NCBI GenBank assembly: GCA_013397455.1
Contig: VYZB01000031.1
Span: 4,321,923 to 4,385,922 of the forward strand
DNA from: Crotophaga sulcirostris
Taxonomy: Eukaryota; Chordata; Aves; Cuculiformes; Crotophagidae
Direction: 5' to 3'
Length of the DNA stretch: 64,000 nt
Shown: piece after piece, positions 1-13,540 of the stretch
Layout: every line of letters begins with the position of its first letter
Numbering within the stretch: position 1 is the first letter of the stretch
Made by a program: the position numbers and the translations under genes
Notes under the pieces: generated by a model
Databases searched by the model: none
Told to the model about the DNA's origin: nothing
What the model saw: only the letters and a program-made list of their open reading frames with translations

Positions 1-1142
1 TAACATTGCCACCTCCATTTGAGTAACTCAGGCTGTCGTTAAACAAAGAAGAGTGCAGCTCCCTGGTGTATTGACATTGCTATTTACAGACCATGTGGTA
101 ATCTTTGAAGTGCTAACTGTTTTGGGTTTTTTTGAGAGAGAGATGCTGTGTTTTTCTTTTATATTTGTTTTCGACAAAAAGGAATGTTAGTATTTTTATG
201 ATGGCTGGTGCTTAGTGGAGCTCCTCTGTGTAAAGATAACAAATGAGTTATGCGACCTGACATTCTCCCTGGGAATGAGCTCAGAACGAAGCAAGCCAGT
301 GGCATTTCAAAGTCTGCTTTTAAAGTAGCTGGTTATATACTTTGATTATCACAATTGCTAGGAAATGCTATTTCTCTGGTATTTTGCACCTTCTCTTAAT
401 TGACTGGGAGGTGGAAGAGTCTTTGGGCACAGAAGGCCCCAGGACCCAAAGGACACATATGCAGAGTGAAATGGCAGCACTTGAAGCTGTTCCATGCTTT
501 ACTGTAGTCCTGTCCTCTCTGATAGCTTGAAGTAGTCAGGCCTGCTCCAGGCTTTGGAAATAAAGGAGTGAGTTCTATCCCTTTGAGAGCAACTGCAGCA
601 GGTACAAATTGCCAGGCACACTTCCCAATTACTGTCTTGCTTATCCTTTCGCTGCGTTCCTGCTGGGAGCTGCAGAGAAGGCATTGCCTGGAGCAGCAGG
701 GTCTCCCCAGCCGCTCACTGAGCAGCCCTGCTGTCGGTGATGTCTGTAAATCAGAGCTGGGTGGATATGTATGTGTATCTGGAGGAATAGGCAGGAGGCC
801 AGTCCAGCCTTGGCTGTGCACAGCCAGGGTGGCCAAGGACACCAGAGAGTCTACCACCCAGCATCCCCCAGAGCCTTTATGACAACATTTGTGCATGTTC
901 TGTGTTTCTACAAAATACTTTGTATTCCATCCAACACTATCTATCACCAGGAATTTTGGTTTGGCAAGAAGACTCTTTCACCGATTTGTAGTTTCTGGAG
1001 ACTTCCCAGTTTTGTTGCTAGAAACCGTCACATACCTAAATTGATTGGGCCACTAGTAGCCCTTGAAAGACTGTTTGAAATAAAACCAGCTAAGGAGAGA
1101 AAAACACCTTTCCCGAGGCCTGATATTCAAATCACTTTTGTG

Positions 1143-1156
1143 CTGCCCTCTGGAGG
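1143..1156 (-). promoter_or_regulatory. CTCF-like binding motif
   Basis: The bases ctgccctctggagg match the reverse complement of the vertebrate CTCF core at 13 of 14 degenerate positions by hand count; the one mismatch is the A at 1154. CTCF is the insulator and loop-anchor protein. A single motif match is weak evidence of occupancy, and no chromatin data are available here. Confidence 0.3.
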
Positions 1157-4100
1157 GATGGCCTTTGGTTATAAGCTCCGCTCTATCAGGGGAGAGCTGG
1201 CTGCTCATGACCATTATGGCAGCACTCCAAGGACTGAACTTTAATGATGAATGTCACAAAATGCTGCTACGTGGGCTTACTCTGGGGAAGGTATTTCTGT
1301 GTACTGTACGTGATCTATGTCACCTGGATTCCTTATCGTTTCTTTCAGCTATTTGCAGAGTTCTTTTGTGTTTGGTCTGTGGAAGGAGCTGCATTAATTC
1401 AGAGTTAGTAAATCTACAGACAGGCAGAAATAAAATGAATCTGAACTTTTAAGCTTGCTATAGCAAACATGCCATGAGAGTTAAAAGTTGGTAAATTGAA
1501 CTTAACGAGCTTTAATTTGGGTCTACTTTCATTATACTTTCTATCGTACCTTAATTGGTATGCTTGTTGTCTCTTGGGTCATGAATTACTAGTGTACTGA
1601 GGAAAAGAGGCTTAAGTGAAGAATTTTGCTGTGAGGGAACATGCAGAAGGATAAGCAGGATCTTTTTAACCATTAGTATCGTTACTGTCATCATTAATCA
1701 TTACTGCCATATAGCCATGCAACACAGCTCCTACTCTTGAACTGGCAATGTTGTGCAAGGTGCTGTACTCTGTTGTCTCTACCCAAGGAGTGCACGGCCT
1801 TAGTTTCATGGGTTTGCATGCTTATCAGCACACTTGGAGAATCTGTTTCATGGATTGCCAACACAGCTGTACTACTGTCTTGTACATGTATCCTCTGTGA
1901 TCAGCAGGCTTCCTCCAGCTCCTGCTGGTTAAAGAATGGCTTGCTTAGCTCTGCTAGAAATGCTTGATTCTTGAATGCCCAAAACATACACTCATAGGTG
2001 CTTCCTGCTAGCTAGTCAGAAGCACTTCCCTCTTGTTCCTCCCTCCATGAAAATTTTCTACAAAAAACCAAAAATTATATTATATAATATTATTTCCTTT
2101 TAAATTTGGGAGTTTTTTTCCTCTTTTTATAATTTTTTTAAGAGAAATCTGGTAGCTTCTCTTCATAGTTTTGACAAGAGCCAGCAACATTTCTCTGGAA
2201 ATCTTGGGCTTGTCAGGCTGCATTTGTATGACTCCCTGAAAACATGACATTTCCCATAAAACTATCTGTTCTTTTAAAAGGAAAAAAAAAAAAAAAGTAG
2301 TAATTTGATTCAGGAAAAATGTTTTGTTAGAAATATTTTGATCAACTCCACATGTGCCTTTCCAGTTGGTTCCCTGTGCAATAGGACCACCCGCTGCCTG
2401 TGGGATGCAGTAGCTGTGGTGGCTTTAGCGCAGTGTTGGGGCTGCTGCTGCGGGTCTGCAGCCTGAGCCAGCTGCTTTCATAAGCTTTGATGGTTGGAAG
2501 CAAAGCAGCCAAAACCTCTCTGAGGTGCCACACAACATGCCACAGCACGGATGCTTTCCCTTTTCTCCTCCTTTCTCATGGTTGAGGTATGTTTGAGGCT
2601 TGGGTAAGGTTTTATTTTGGTCAGGTGTTGCATTTTTGCAAGGCCATACTCCTTGAGCAAACTTGTAGCTATTGCATGTAAATACAGGCTAGGGTCCATT
2701 GTGCAAATTCCTTGTCTACTTGTTCTGCACAATGCTTAAGTCCAAGTTGGCTTTGCAGAATATTCCCAGGTTTCAGCAGGATTTATCACCCTGGGTATCA
2801 GTGGTACTCTGTGTCCAAGACCCTCATAAGATTTTGCAATCAGAGTTCAGCATTGCCACAGATATTCTGAGTGAGCTGAAGACAAATGTTAGGGTGTAAG
2901 GTTTCTTTCTCCCCCACCACTGAAATAATCTCTACACCTGATACCTGAAAAGCCACAGACTTTTAATTTAAAGCAAAACCATGTAGGGAACTCTTTTAGG
3001 TGCTTACATCAGAATTGCTAAGTAGGCAAGATATTTATCTAGATATGCTGTGGACTAAAAACTCTCTATGCAAAACCACCTATTTTCTGTGTAACAGGCT
3101 CTCCCCTTTTAGGGTCTCCAGTATTTAAAATAAATCCTGGGTGAAGAAAACCATGCAAGGTTTTTATGTTATTTCCTTGCTGTCCTTATATACACAAGAA
3201 ACATCCTGTGCACAATTGTGAAGAGAAGATGTTTGAGTCTCCTCAGACTGTCAGATTGATGTTTTTTAGCACAGTGAAGTGTAATAAAAAATGGAAACTA
3301 TAAAACAATATAACGGGAATTGTCTAGACCTTTAAACCTACTCAGGAAATTGAGAGATATATATTTAAAGAAACTCAGTAAACCTTGTTTTTAAGATTGT
3401 GAAATTTGCTGTTGACGGGGTTGATCGTAAACATGGTTCAAGGCCAGTGACTTAATTCTAGGTGACACCACTCCTAATCCTTTATGGCTGAATCCTTCAG
3501 TTTTATCTGCGACTCTGGGGAAACGTCTGTCAAGGCTGAAGTCACTTGCACCAGGGGATTAGCAATTTTTGCATTCTTTTGAAAGCCTCAGTAATTCCCA
3601 TGAAAATAACAGATGCCAAGGTATTTGTGGAGACTGTGGGCAGTGATAGTCCTTATACCAGTGTATAAATTCTTGCAGATCTAGACTGGAGCGCGCATCT
3701 GTAGCTTCTAATTCTGACCCTTGTGCTATTTGCTGGCAGAAGCTCTGTTGTCCTCCAACTGTTGGTACTCAAGGAGAGGAGAAGAGGGGAAATGTTGCTG
3801 CTGGTTGACTCAAGGGTGGAGCCACAGTATGAATTTTTTTTTTTAAAGCTCGGAATAGTTGAAAGCTGTATAATGAAAAGGCTTTGGGCGTCTGCAAGTT
3901 CATGAGCTAGGAAGTTCCTCATTATGAATAAATCATAAAAGGTTGACTGAATCCAGCAATCTCAAGGAGTTTAGCTTGAGGAAATGCTTTTAATGTGTGC
4001 ATGTCATCCTCCTTTAGCAGGACAAAAGTCTGCTGCTATTAACTGCTAATATAATTATTCTCTTCTGGCTTAATTGGTAGAGGTCTTGACTTTGGTGCTA

Positions 4101-5756
4101 AGATCCCAAATATAAGCCTTTACATTTTGTGGCAGTCCATAGCAAGGGGAAGGCATTATGGAAAGGCTAAGTACTGCAGCATGCCAGCCTTGGTTTCAGT
4201 ACTTTTATATGGCATGTGGCATTTCTGAGTATCCCACTGCACTGGCAGCTGTATTCTGGCTGACCTTCAGGACACCTCAACCCTTGTTAGCTGACAGTTA
4301 TTAAGAGGATTTGGGGAGATGTTATAAACTTGTTCAATAGCTTCAAGGAAAATTATAGTTATCTTGTTAAACTCGAGAGCCTGTCAGTTTTCATGATAAA
4401 CACCAGTTTTATTAGCAGTTATGTAAATTCTGTTGTGGGAAAAGGAAGGCAGAAGCCATACTGTTATTTGTAATGTCCCTGAGCTTTCTAAACCTGGGTT
4501 ATAGAGGTGGTATCACCCTTAGTACAATGAGAATTGGCATTGAATTTTAATTTGTGTCTAGGATGCCACACAGGTGGCCTGATTTTCAGAAATCCTGAGC
4601 ATATCCCGAACATCTTATGAAGGGAGACTCTTTGAAACCAGCTGGAGCTGCTGTGTTCTTGGAGCTTTTGAAAATCAGGATCTAAACTCTGTTTTAAACT
4701 GTTCCTAATGTTAGTCGCCTATTCTTGAAAATACTGTCCTATGTCTGCTGGTATCTAGAACAACCTCTGTGTTAAAAGAATGATGGAGAGAGGGGATACA
4801 ACCTCCAGTGTTAAAGGGGAGAATCCTAATCTTTTTGGAATATACATTCTCTGATAAAAAACATATTGAGTCAAACCTGAAAGTTTCCTTCTCCCTCCAT
4901 TTTTTCTTAAAGACTTTTGTTCAGACTGTGTGTTCTGCGATTTGTGTTTGTGGTCTCCAGTTTCTATTTGGTGCTTCGAGATATAACAGAACTTTGAGGA
5001 ATCTTCAATAACTTGGAGTGTAGGCAAAATAGTTGAGGAAAAAATGTGCTTAAGCTTTCCAAATTAGTTTTTACCCAACATAACAGTAATGGTTTAGTCA
5101 TAAACCAGCCTTGATCTAACTCGCTATTTAAATTTTCTTTCTTTTGATTCAAAGAAGTCTCTGATATATGTGAAAACTAGAGTAAATTTCTGACCCCTTG
5201 TTCTCCTGCTTAGCTGACAGAGTGACCACTAACAGCAGGATGGACCTCTTCAAACAGTGGGAACGAGCTTATATAAGAGGAAGTGGTATTAGGAATAAAG
5301 CTGTTGGGGAGGCAAGAAAAACCCCAAGAACTTGCCCTCTCCACCTAGGCTGAGCTGCAAATCTGGCAAATCACTGGACCTGAGTATCAACACTGGTAAA
5401 TATCAGAGCTGATGAACCTGACTGAGGACTTCTCCAGAGTGATTCACTGTAGCACATTGCTGGCTTTTTGCTTGCTCACTACTAGTGTGTCCTGGTGTAG
5501 GGTCCTGAAGAAGAAAAGTTGTCTCTCTCCCTTGTCCTGCAACCAGAAGGCTGGTTTTGGGTGAGTCTGCTGCCTATTTTTTAGGTAACTCACAAGAAAC
5601 AAAGAGACCTTCCTCTTATAGTTATCTCAGTCCCCCATTGTTCTTAGGGTATTTTCCTAAGCTTTTTTCCAGAGTACAAACTGGAACCCTCTCCATAGAT
5701 AGAGACTAAGTCAGGTACAGCACAGGGAGTAAGACTTGCTAAAATCAATAAAAAGA

Positions 5757-5787
5757 GGGGAAAAGGTGGGGGGTGGGGGTAGCTGGG
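5757..5787 (+). other. G-quadruplex-forming motif
   Basis: Four G tracts of 4, 6, 5 and 3 bases lie on the plus strand, separated by loops of 7, 1 and 5 bases. This satisfies the usual rule of four tracts of at least three G with loops of 1 to 7. It lies in otherwise A-rich DNA. In a plus-strand transcript it would lie in the RNA and could affect splicing or polymerase progress, but nothing nearby fixes a role. Confidence 0.6.
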
Positions 5788-7159
5788 AGATGAACCACAA
5801 TGACAACAAAAAAAAAAAACAAACCCCCTGAATACTAGGTTATGGGAAAAAAGAGAAATAAATGTTCAGCTTAAAGTGAATAAGGCAGATCCCTGTTTTA
5901 CAAAGCTGAGGTCAGTTGGGAAGTACTCTGGAGCTGTTTGGAGGGGGGAGGATTACAGTTGTTAGTATTCTTTGCATTATGTTATCTAAATGTAAATTCC
6001 TGTCTCTGATGTAACATCCTTGCTAGACCCTAGTATTTATGAACCAAACAAAGGATGAAATGTGAAAAGTTGAGAAGAAAAATCTGCAGCTCTGTCTTTG
6101 TGTAATTCTTACTGAGAGCTGATATAAATGGAAGACAAATCAAAGGCAACAATAGCACCGCGCATTTTATCTCACACCCTGTGATGCATATTAGCGTTTC
6201 CCATTGTGAGCCAGAAAGAACATTTACAATTTTAGAAAACACTGCATAATGGGTCTCCTCAAGGAGGAGAACCAAGCATATGACTGCCAGTGCTGACACT
6301 TGCTTTTTCCTGGCCTGCAAAATTGCCTTGCTGAAAGCTCTGTTGTGGGCAAAGTTTTTCTACTCCATACTGCGAATTTTTAATTTGGCCTTAAAATTTC
6401 CTCCAAGAAAGAGAACGAATAAACTTCACTGATTTGGTAGTCAAAATGTGGTCTTTAGCCTTGCCAGGAAATACCAGCCAAGCCAATCATGTGGCGATAT
6501 GCTTTGAAGGTGCAGATGATAACACACAGGCTGGCAGATGAATTTTTTCTGAAGACAACCCACAGGAGTACTCTTTTCTGTTGTGCTTTTCAGTATTTTG
6601 GAAATACTCCTGGCTTCGTGGGAGGAGGTGAGTGTCAGGAGGACGGGTGGGTATTTTAGGTGTTAAACACCAGCTATACGAGTGGTATCTGGCTCTGCAC
6701 CTCCCTCGCTCCCCAAAATGTCAGAGGTAAAAGCTGGCTTTTAAGATGTGCTGCTAAAACGCGTGGAGAGTGCCATCACAGAGCTGAGACATCCACGGCA
6801 GTAGCTAGGTTGTTCTTTTAGGAGTAGGTGGCATGCAATTCCCTCTGGCAGTGCTGTGATTTGGGGATTTTGGTCCTTTCATGGATTACTTCTGTACTCT
6901 GTGTTTAGAGGAGGATGTGGTTGCTGCCTGCAATAGGACAGCTGGAGATTAGACTACCCCTTGCTCTGATATAGTTCTATTACTTCCTGGGGAAACATCT
7001 TACTCCACATCAGAGTTGTAAAATTTTGCTCTTCGTCTAGTTATCAGCAGAAATTAAAAATGGCATCCACACTTAGGAGGTAGTATAGCACTTGCAAAAT
7101 GCTTGCTTTCCCTCCCGTTCCTTTGAGGCTGGCTGGTGTTGGCTCACTCACTGCCGTAG

Positions 7160-7308
7160 AGGAGGATGCCAAGCTTTCACCAGAGGAGTGGGCACAGCAA
7201 TCAACATTAATGTCATCCTCTGACAGCGAAAGCCACATGAATCTCCAAAAGCCAGATTTCAGCGATGTCTTCTCTCCACAAGGCGCATGGCGCTTCCTGA
7301 GCGGAATG
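7160..7308 (+). CDS. Candidate internal exon, 149 nt, unidentified
   Basis: A possible acceptor, ctcactcactgccgtag, ends at 7159, and a good donor, ATG|GTGAGC, follows 7308. Between them one frame stays open for 49 codons after two split-codon bases. It reads EDAKLSPEEWAQQ... and ends ...GAWRFLSGM, hydrophilic and Ser/Glu-rich with no domain I recognise. About six CpGs are kept in and beside the segment although the surroundings are CpG-poor, which suggests selection. Against it, the polypyrimidine tract is mediocre, and its end phase (0) does not join directly to exon 15622 (needs phase 1), so an unseen exon would be required. It may simply be a chance open frame. Confidence 0.2.
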
Positions 7309-10300
7309 GTGAGCATCGCCTTGGGTAATACATCCAGCACTGCCATCCATCACTCAGCTATTCCCCTCTTTACAGAGGGAAAACAACTCCAAACCATTTA
7401 TTTATGAAAAATCGCTTACTGCCCTTGAACATAAATATATACATGAGTGTCCCTGTGTGTGTGTTTTATTTAAACATCTGTTATATTTTGATGAGTCACC
7501 ATCCAGGTCCGAAACAACAGCCTTGAGAACTGGAACAGGTGAGGAGCTCAGTGGCAAAATTAGTCCTTTGTAGCAGATTTGTGTTTATCACTGTTCAGTT
7601 ATAGTTAAAACTGACTGTAAAATTTTGGCTTTGAAGGAGTCAGAGTAGAGCTCAGTTAAAAGAAAAAAAAGGGAGTTACATTTTTATAATTGTTTTTGAA
7701 AAATGATCATTATTGAACATGTGTCTCCGTAGGAGAAAAAGATACCCTAAATATCATCTGTAAGGTCTTTGTTATTGAGTGCTGCCAATTACCACATCTT
7801 TTCAAACAAATGAGTTTCACATTATGTTCAGCTTTGTTTTAGGAAACTAAGAGGTTTCTAAACATTAAAACACAGTACTTGGTCAGGAGATGACGAGTCT
7901 TTAGAAATACAAGTATTCTTTTCAAAGAGCAAAATATTTCAGCTGAGTGTGTGGTACCCTCTACTCCTGGTTATCCAAGTTTTTATTGGGGTTTGGGATT
8001 TTGTGGGGCTTGGGGACTTTTTATTACTTTTTTATTATTATTTTCCACATTGGCTGTTGTATCTTTGTATGGCAAAATGTTTGAGACTTACAGTGGACCT
8101 GTAAGGTCACATCTGTTAGCAGAACTTCGTTGAACTTCGAGTGCCTCTTCTTGTTGTGAATATTCTGTTTTATTTTAAGCTGCAAAATTTGGCTTGGGGT
8201 CTCTGGATAAATAACAAGGAGTAGCCTTTCTTTCACACTGTGTATTGTTCCTGCCTTTCAGGTAGATACCTACACCCTCCTTATTTACCCTTCTGCTGCT
8301 GTTCCCTGCTACTTTGAAGCTCATTCTTCATATACTTGGCAATAGTCTCCTTGAAAAGGAATTGAACAGAATATTTTCCAGGACTTCTCTTTGACTCAGC
8401 AGTAATCTCTTTCAGAAGCAGTGACCCCAGAAATAAATGGTTGCAGCCATAAGGGTGAACAGCCCCGCCTTTACGTTATCAGAAACTCAAGCAAAGCCTT
8501 CTTTTGTCCTGTGTGGTTGGCACAATTTTTCACCCCATCATCCTCTCCTCTGTAGCCAGGGAGTGAAGGAATTCATAAAAGATGAAGGTGCTTATCTGAA
8601 AGTTTTTGAACATTTGGAGGGGACTTCTTTAATTTCCAATTCTTGGGCAATTTGCTGTTTGTGTTCTCTCAGGTTCTTACTCTTTCCTTCCCCACCCTTT
8701 CCTTACAATTTCTCATCAATACTGTTTCTCTTCACACCCAGCACCTACCTAGTTTTTGTGCAGCTGCTCAGGGCTGAGGACTGACAAGGTGTCTTCTGTT
8801 TTGAGCAGTTCCTTTGGAGGGGAATGGAAAGTCTCTTTCCTTTTTCTGAAATAAATAGTATGGCTTTCTGACAAATCTGGCCTACTTAGGAGATCCAGGA
8901 CCTCTTTGCTTTCACAGTCTATTGCTTTGCTGCAATTGCCTCAAGATCATTTGAAATGCTCAGAAAATACAGTGAATGCAAGATTGAAATGGAATAGGGG
9001 CACAGTATGTGTTGATGGAAAATCAAGTGACAACATGAGCTATTAAGTTGTTCGTGTTGGAGGGGAAAGCAAGGTTTCTTATAGCCATTGGGCTCCCAGA
9101 TCAGTTCTTCAAAATGAAGAACTGATTCCTCACCCAGATTAGTGGTGCAACGGGGAATTAAACTTGCCATACAAGGACAGCAGGAGACAGACTAGGTGCA
9201 TGGAAATGAGCATGGTGAGAGTTTGGAGAAAATAATGTTGTGATGGGAGTGGAGGTGCAAGTATCATTCTGGCAGCTGGTGGTTGTTCAGCAGACTTGCT
9301 TCCGTGGCTGCGGAGTTAGAAAAACATTTCTGAATGCTCAACATCATTCCCCTTGGTGAAAGCTGAGCCTTAGGAGACCTGGAGATTCCCTGCAGCTTAC
9401 ACAAAAGAATCCTCCAGTGCTGTAATTCCTCACACCTCTGCAGCTTTTTAGGGTGAGGAAGCTAGCGATCAGGAGCTGAACCAAACTACTTACAAGTTTC
9501 ATAAATGGCAGGGAAAATGACAGAACAGGAAAGAAAGGTAAATAATCATGCCATTTCTATTCATTCAGAAACCCTTCACTTTTCATAATACTGCTGAGCA
9601 CACCATCTGCCTTTTTTGTAGGCAGGCAAATGGAGCACAAGGGCTTTGGAAGCTGTTTGAGACAGGTGATCTACTAGTTTGAATACAACCGGGCAACATT
9701 TTAGTTGTGTTAACAGCCAGCGATTGAGGAATGCAATGAAAGCTTCTGGGTGCTCCAGTTGAGACATTCCCTGCTGCAGGCTTTTTCTCTGATGAGAGGT
9801 CTAACAGAAAGAGCGTCTGGAAAACAGCAGTGTGGGCTCTTACACAGCTAAGGCTTTGTTGCAATAAAAAAAAATCAAAAAGGGCTTTCCTTAAAACGAT
9901 ATACCCTTGTATTCATCAAAAGCCTGCTGCGTGCAGGTTTATCCTGTTGTTACAGAGAGACAAAAGATACAAAGAGCTCCTGATGGGCATTAGCAATTTT
10001 CGAGACGCCCAATTTGTATGGGTCTTACGGACCATATTGCTGAGACACAATCCTCACTGCACTCCCATTTACACCTTTAGGGGAAAGGGGGCATAATGAG
10101 ATTTCCTAACAGTATGTTTAATAAAGGGCTGGAAGGGGATAGGGATAAGAAGATCTTAGACACTTTTAAATCATGTTAAAAAAAATTGCAGTTCAGCTTT
10201 AGCTGGAAATAACAGTGTCTGGAAGCAGTACAGTGCCTTTAGGTACAGTTGTGTGCACAAACACAGAGGGCTGAGATAATGCATGCTACTCAGGAGGGAT

Positions 10301-13300
10301 GGGGAGCCTCATTGCACTGGGTTACTCCGGGAGACAAAGCCAAAATACCAAAAGGGAGGGTAAACACTCCATTTAACGATGAAGGGGCTGCAACATGAAT
10401 CCTGACAGCGCACGCGTGGCATTAGGAAATGATGTTTGGTGCCTCCAAAAGCCTGGCAAAGCTAGTGTCCCAGCCAGTACATTCTCCTGAGTTTTCTTTT
10501 TATCTCTCTGGTGCCTAATTGCTGGGGTTTGAGGTGTTTTGAACAGGGTTGGGGGGGTTGTTTGTTTGATTGTTTGTGGTGGTGGTGGTTTTGTTGTTTG
10601 GTTTTGTTTTAATGGAAGTATAATATTCTTATTTAACAGATGGAGACGTTTCTTGTTAACAAAGCCATGCTGAATAGTGAGAGGCACCTTTGCAGAAGTT
10701 CCATTCCTGCAGACTTAGTGCTGTCAAGCTCATGGAAGTATAGCAAGGGGGGAAACTGACCACCAGCTTAAACATAACAAAATAAAGATGGACTTTTTGT
10801 TTTAGAGCCCTGAGAGCAGCAGGTTTGGTGTTTTGCATGTAGAACCATACAAAAAGACAGCATAAATCTTTTGTGTGGTAGAATCTGGTCTCGTTAAAAG
10901 GGTCAGTCCTCCCAGATGGAGGTGTTGACCAGGAGTCAAACTGAGCCCTTATATCACAGACAGCTTCCGTTCCTAAGTAAGTGAAGCAGCATTTGTAAGG
11001 CTACTAAAATACAGCAGTAAACAAAGTACATGAAGGCTTGACAGTCACATTAGCAAAAAGCTACAGTAAAATGACTGGGAAGAAAAAAAAACAGCTCTGG
11101 CTATTTGCAGAGCAAGAAAAATGAAAATGGTTTTGACAGATAAGACGATGCAGCTCTGGGTCAGCAGGTCTGTCTTTTTTGTTGCTGCAGATGAAAAATG
11201 GTGCTTTCAAATTTTAACCAGCGGAATTTGTATTTTAACAAGTCTCCATCTCTCAGTTTCCCAATTAGGGGAAGCATATTTATAGCTAAACTCAAAATAA
11301 TAAATTTTATTCAGTGGGTATGAATCAGGAAAATCTGGATCATTCAGAATAGCTGAAATGTGGTTTTTATATTGCATAATGTCAGAGGTGATTTTTTCAA
11401 AGTATATAACACGAGTAGAAGCAACATCTCTACAAATAATTTACGAGTAATGAATTTCCTCCGGTTGCAAATTGTCCATGGGCAGGATAGTATTTTACTG
11501 GAATTCCTGTGGCAACACCCAAAATCACTGGGCAGAAATGTTTCGGGAGTAATGACCTTGCCATTTTGCCTGTAAAAATAGAAGTAGTTGTCTGGACTGT
11601 TTTATTATTGATAACCCTTTTCTTCCTTTAATATTCAGAATGATCCTAGGGCCAGGATTTCCCACTTAGTTACAAGACTTCTAAAATTGGGGAATTTTTA
11701 AGATTTAAGTTATCTTAGTGTTGCCTAATTGCACTGACAGAACTCATTTATGCATGAAATCTGTTTTTCTGTTTGTCTTAAAGCTAGTCTACGACCTTAT
11801 AACAAGCTAGGAACTAATAGCAGAAATCCAGATTCCTGTTTCAGGGCCCATAAGACACTCACCCAAGACCCAGGCTAAGACTCTGCCAAGAGAGCCACAT
11901 CTCCTAGCTCCCTTGATAGTCTACAGAGAGAAATAAACTCCCTTGAGGTGGGCAACTCAGCAGAAACCCAGTTCAGGCACCTTCCAGGAATCATTCATTG
12001 ATTCTAGGGAGACTACATTGGAATTTTGCTTTGAATTACCTGGGAGAGGAGCCTGCCCCTCTCTCCTGGTTACAAAGGCACTCTTCAGCACGCAGCGAAG
12101 CCTCGCTGATGATCAGGTAAAAATGAGTGTTATGGATTGCTCTTTCTTATAGCTTCGAAGCCTGCATAGTTGTCTGCTTTTATCACTTGAAATAGATGTA
12201 AACCCCTTACAAAGGGGGAGGAGAAGGAGGAAGGTTACGCTTTTTATTCATTAGGATTCATCAGGGGTGTGGAGAATAAATGTCTGACCTCTGTACTCAG
12301 GCGCTTTTAAAATTAATGCTAAAGTACCAACAGCCACCACATCTTCATATTAATCTTGTGAATCATACGTGAATCTGGAGCTGCGTTTCTCTAGAGAAGG
12401 AACAGTGTATTTATTAGCTGTAACCACGTGGAACTATTGACAGATGTGACTATAAAGGAGAAAAAAAGATGAAATGACAGTACCTAGAATTCTGTCTTCC
12501 TGGTATATATTTGTCTTGGGTGTTTCAAAAGGCTGGGAGCCATCCTTGCTCATGCCAGAAACCTGTTGTCACTCAATGCTAGGCTGGTTGTGTAACCAGC
12601 CTGCAAAGGGTTCAGGTAATGAGCTCTGTCAGGAGTGCAATTGGAAATGGTAATTGAAATTGAAAGTGGTATCTCCCAGGCTCCCTCCCCTTCAGTAGCT
12701 TTCAGCTCCTGCTTGGGGATCCAAAATACCTTGCTTGTTTGTGATCTCACCTGAAGCAATCAAAACAAGGAGGTAGGGGGAGGCCTCTAGAATAAATTGG
12801 TTGTCAAGGCGGTTCTGGTATTGATTGAGTTCTGCTGTTTATGTGAAATGGGCTCATTTCTGTGTGGCACTTGGTTTTACTGCACGGCAGGGAAGAATCT
12901 TTTTGTATAATACCCTTTCCACTTGCATGGCAGTATTATGAATGCTCCTGTCCCCCACCCACAATAATAGCAAGGAAAGAAATGAAGATTTATATTAAGC
13001 GAGTTTGAAAGTCTTCCCAAAAATTGGATGATATAATGTACAAGCCTCCTCTGGAAGTTTGAAGTGGTGCTTGGCTTTGTTAAGGTTTAAAATATCTTCT
13101 GCCTTGTTTGTCCCTGAACGTTGTTTCCCACTATAGTATTCTTGCTGACAATATCCAACCCAAACAATCAGGATAAACTGTTAAAAAAACAAAAAAAGAA
13201 AAAAAATGATACCACCATAAACCCCTCCTAGAAGGGAAGAGGAATTGACTATTCGTACTCAGAAAGAAGGTGAAAAATCAGAACATGCATTAGTGCTCTT

Positions 13301-13485
13301 CTGACAATGTTTATGGCCCTAAACCTCTCGAAAAGTAATTTTGCAAATTTGCTGCCTCTGTTGTTACTCTTTCCGGCCTCTCTCTAGGGTTGCCCACCCT
13401 GAGAGGTGAACCTGTAGCTTTTGGTATTGAGGGCCCTCGATGCTTTCTGCTTTCCTCCCTGCAATGGCAGCCCTAATTATCACAT

Positions 13486-13486
<1 letters not shown>
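7309..13486. other. Noncoding stretch, presumed intron
   Basis: Apart from the weak candidate at 9956-10096, nothing here is supportable as a gene. There is a GT-rich, G-tract-rich patch around 10545-10615 and several poly-A runs. No interspersed repeat is recognisable by eye. Possible donors such as the one after 12114 lack a matching acceptor in a compatible phase. Confidence 0.5.
9956..10096 (+). CDS. Weak candidate terminal exon with nearby polyadenylation signal
   Basis: The tract tttatcctgttgttacag at the end of an AG (9955) resembles an acceptor. The following frame is open for 46 codons, starting RDKRYKELLMGISNF, and stops with TAA at 10094-10096. An AATAAA lies at 10120-10125, only 24 nt later. 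Its phase-0 start would fit the phase-0 end of the candidate exon at 7160-7308. A few CpGs are retained, for example near 10000-10005. No domain is recognised. All these signals are individually common by chance, so this is a lead, not a call. Confidence 0.12.
   Translation, partial: RDKRYKELLMGISNFRDAQFVWVLRTILLRHNPHCTPIYTFRGKGA

Positions 13487-13521
<35 letters not shown>
13487..13521. repeat. (CA)n microsatellite
   Basis: An almost perfect CA/TG dinucleotide tract of about 35 bp. Such tracts are length-variable. It sits directly beside the regulatory-looking cluster that starts near 13541. Confidence 0.95.
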
Positions 13522-13523
<2 letters not shown>

Positions 13524-13540
13524 CTATGCACAAAATGTCT

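Larger units (their letters stand above)
1..7159. other. Noncoding stretch, presumed intron or upstream flank
   Basis: I see no supportable exon here. Open frames on both strands are short or, like the 183-codon minus-strand frame at 396-947, lack flanking splice signals and any recognisable domain. The stretch is AT-rich with scattered A and T runs, for example the A run around 2282-2296. It holds a CTCF-like motif at 1143 and a G-quadruplex motif at 5757, listed separately. If the plus-strand exons at 15.6 and 21.4 kb are real, this is most simply an upstream intron of that gene. Confidence 0.5.

Noticed and set aside
396..947. 183-codon minus-strand open frame
   Set aside because: No splice context, no known domain, and overlapping open frames on the plus strand. 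A length reachable by chance.
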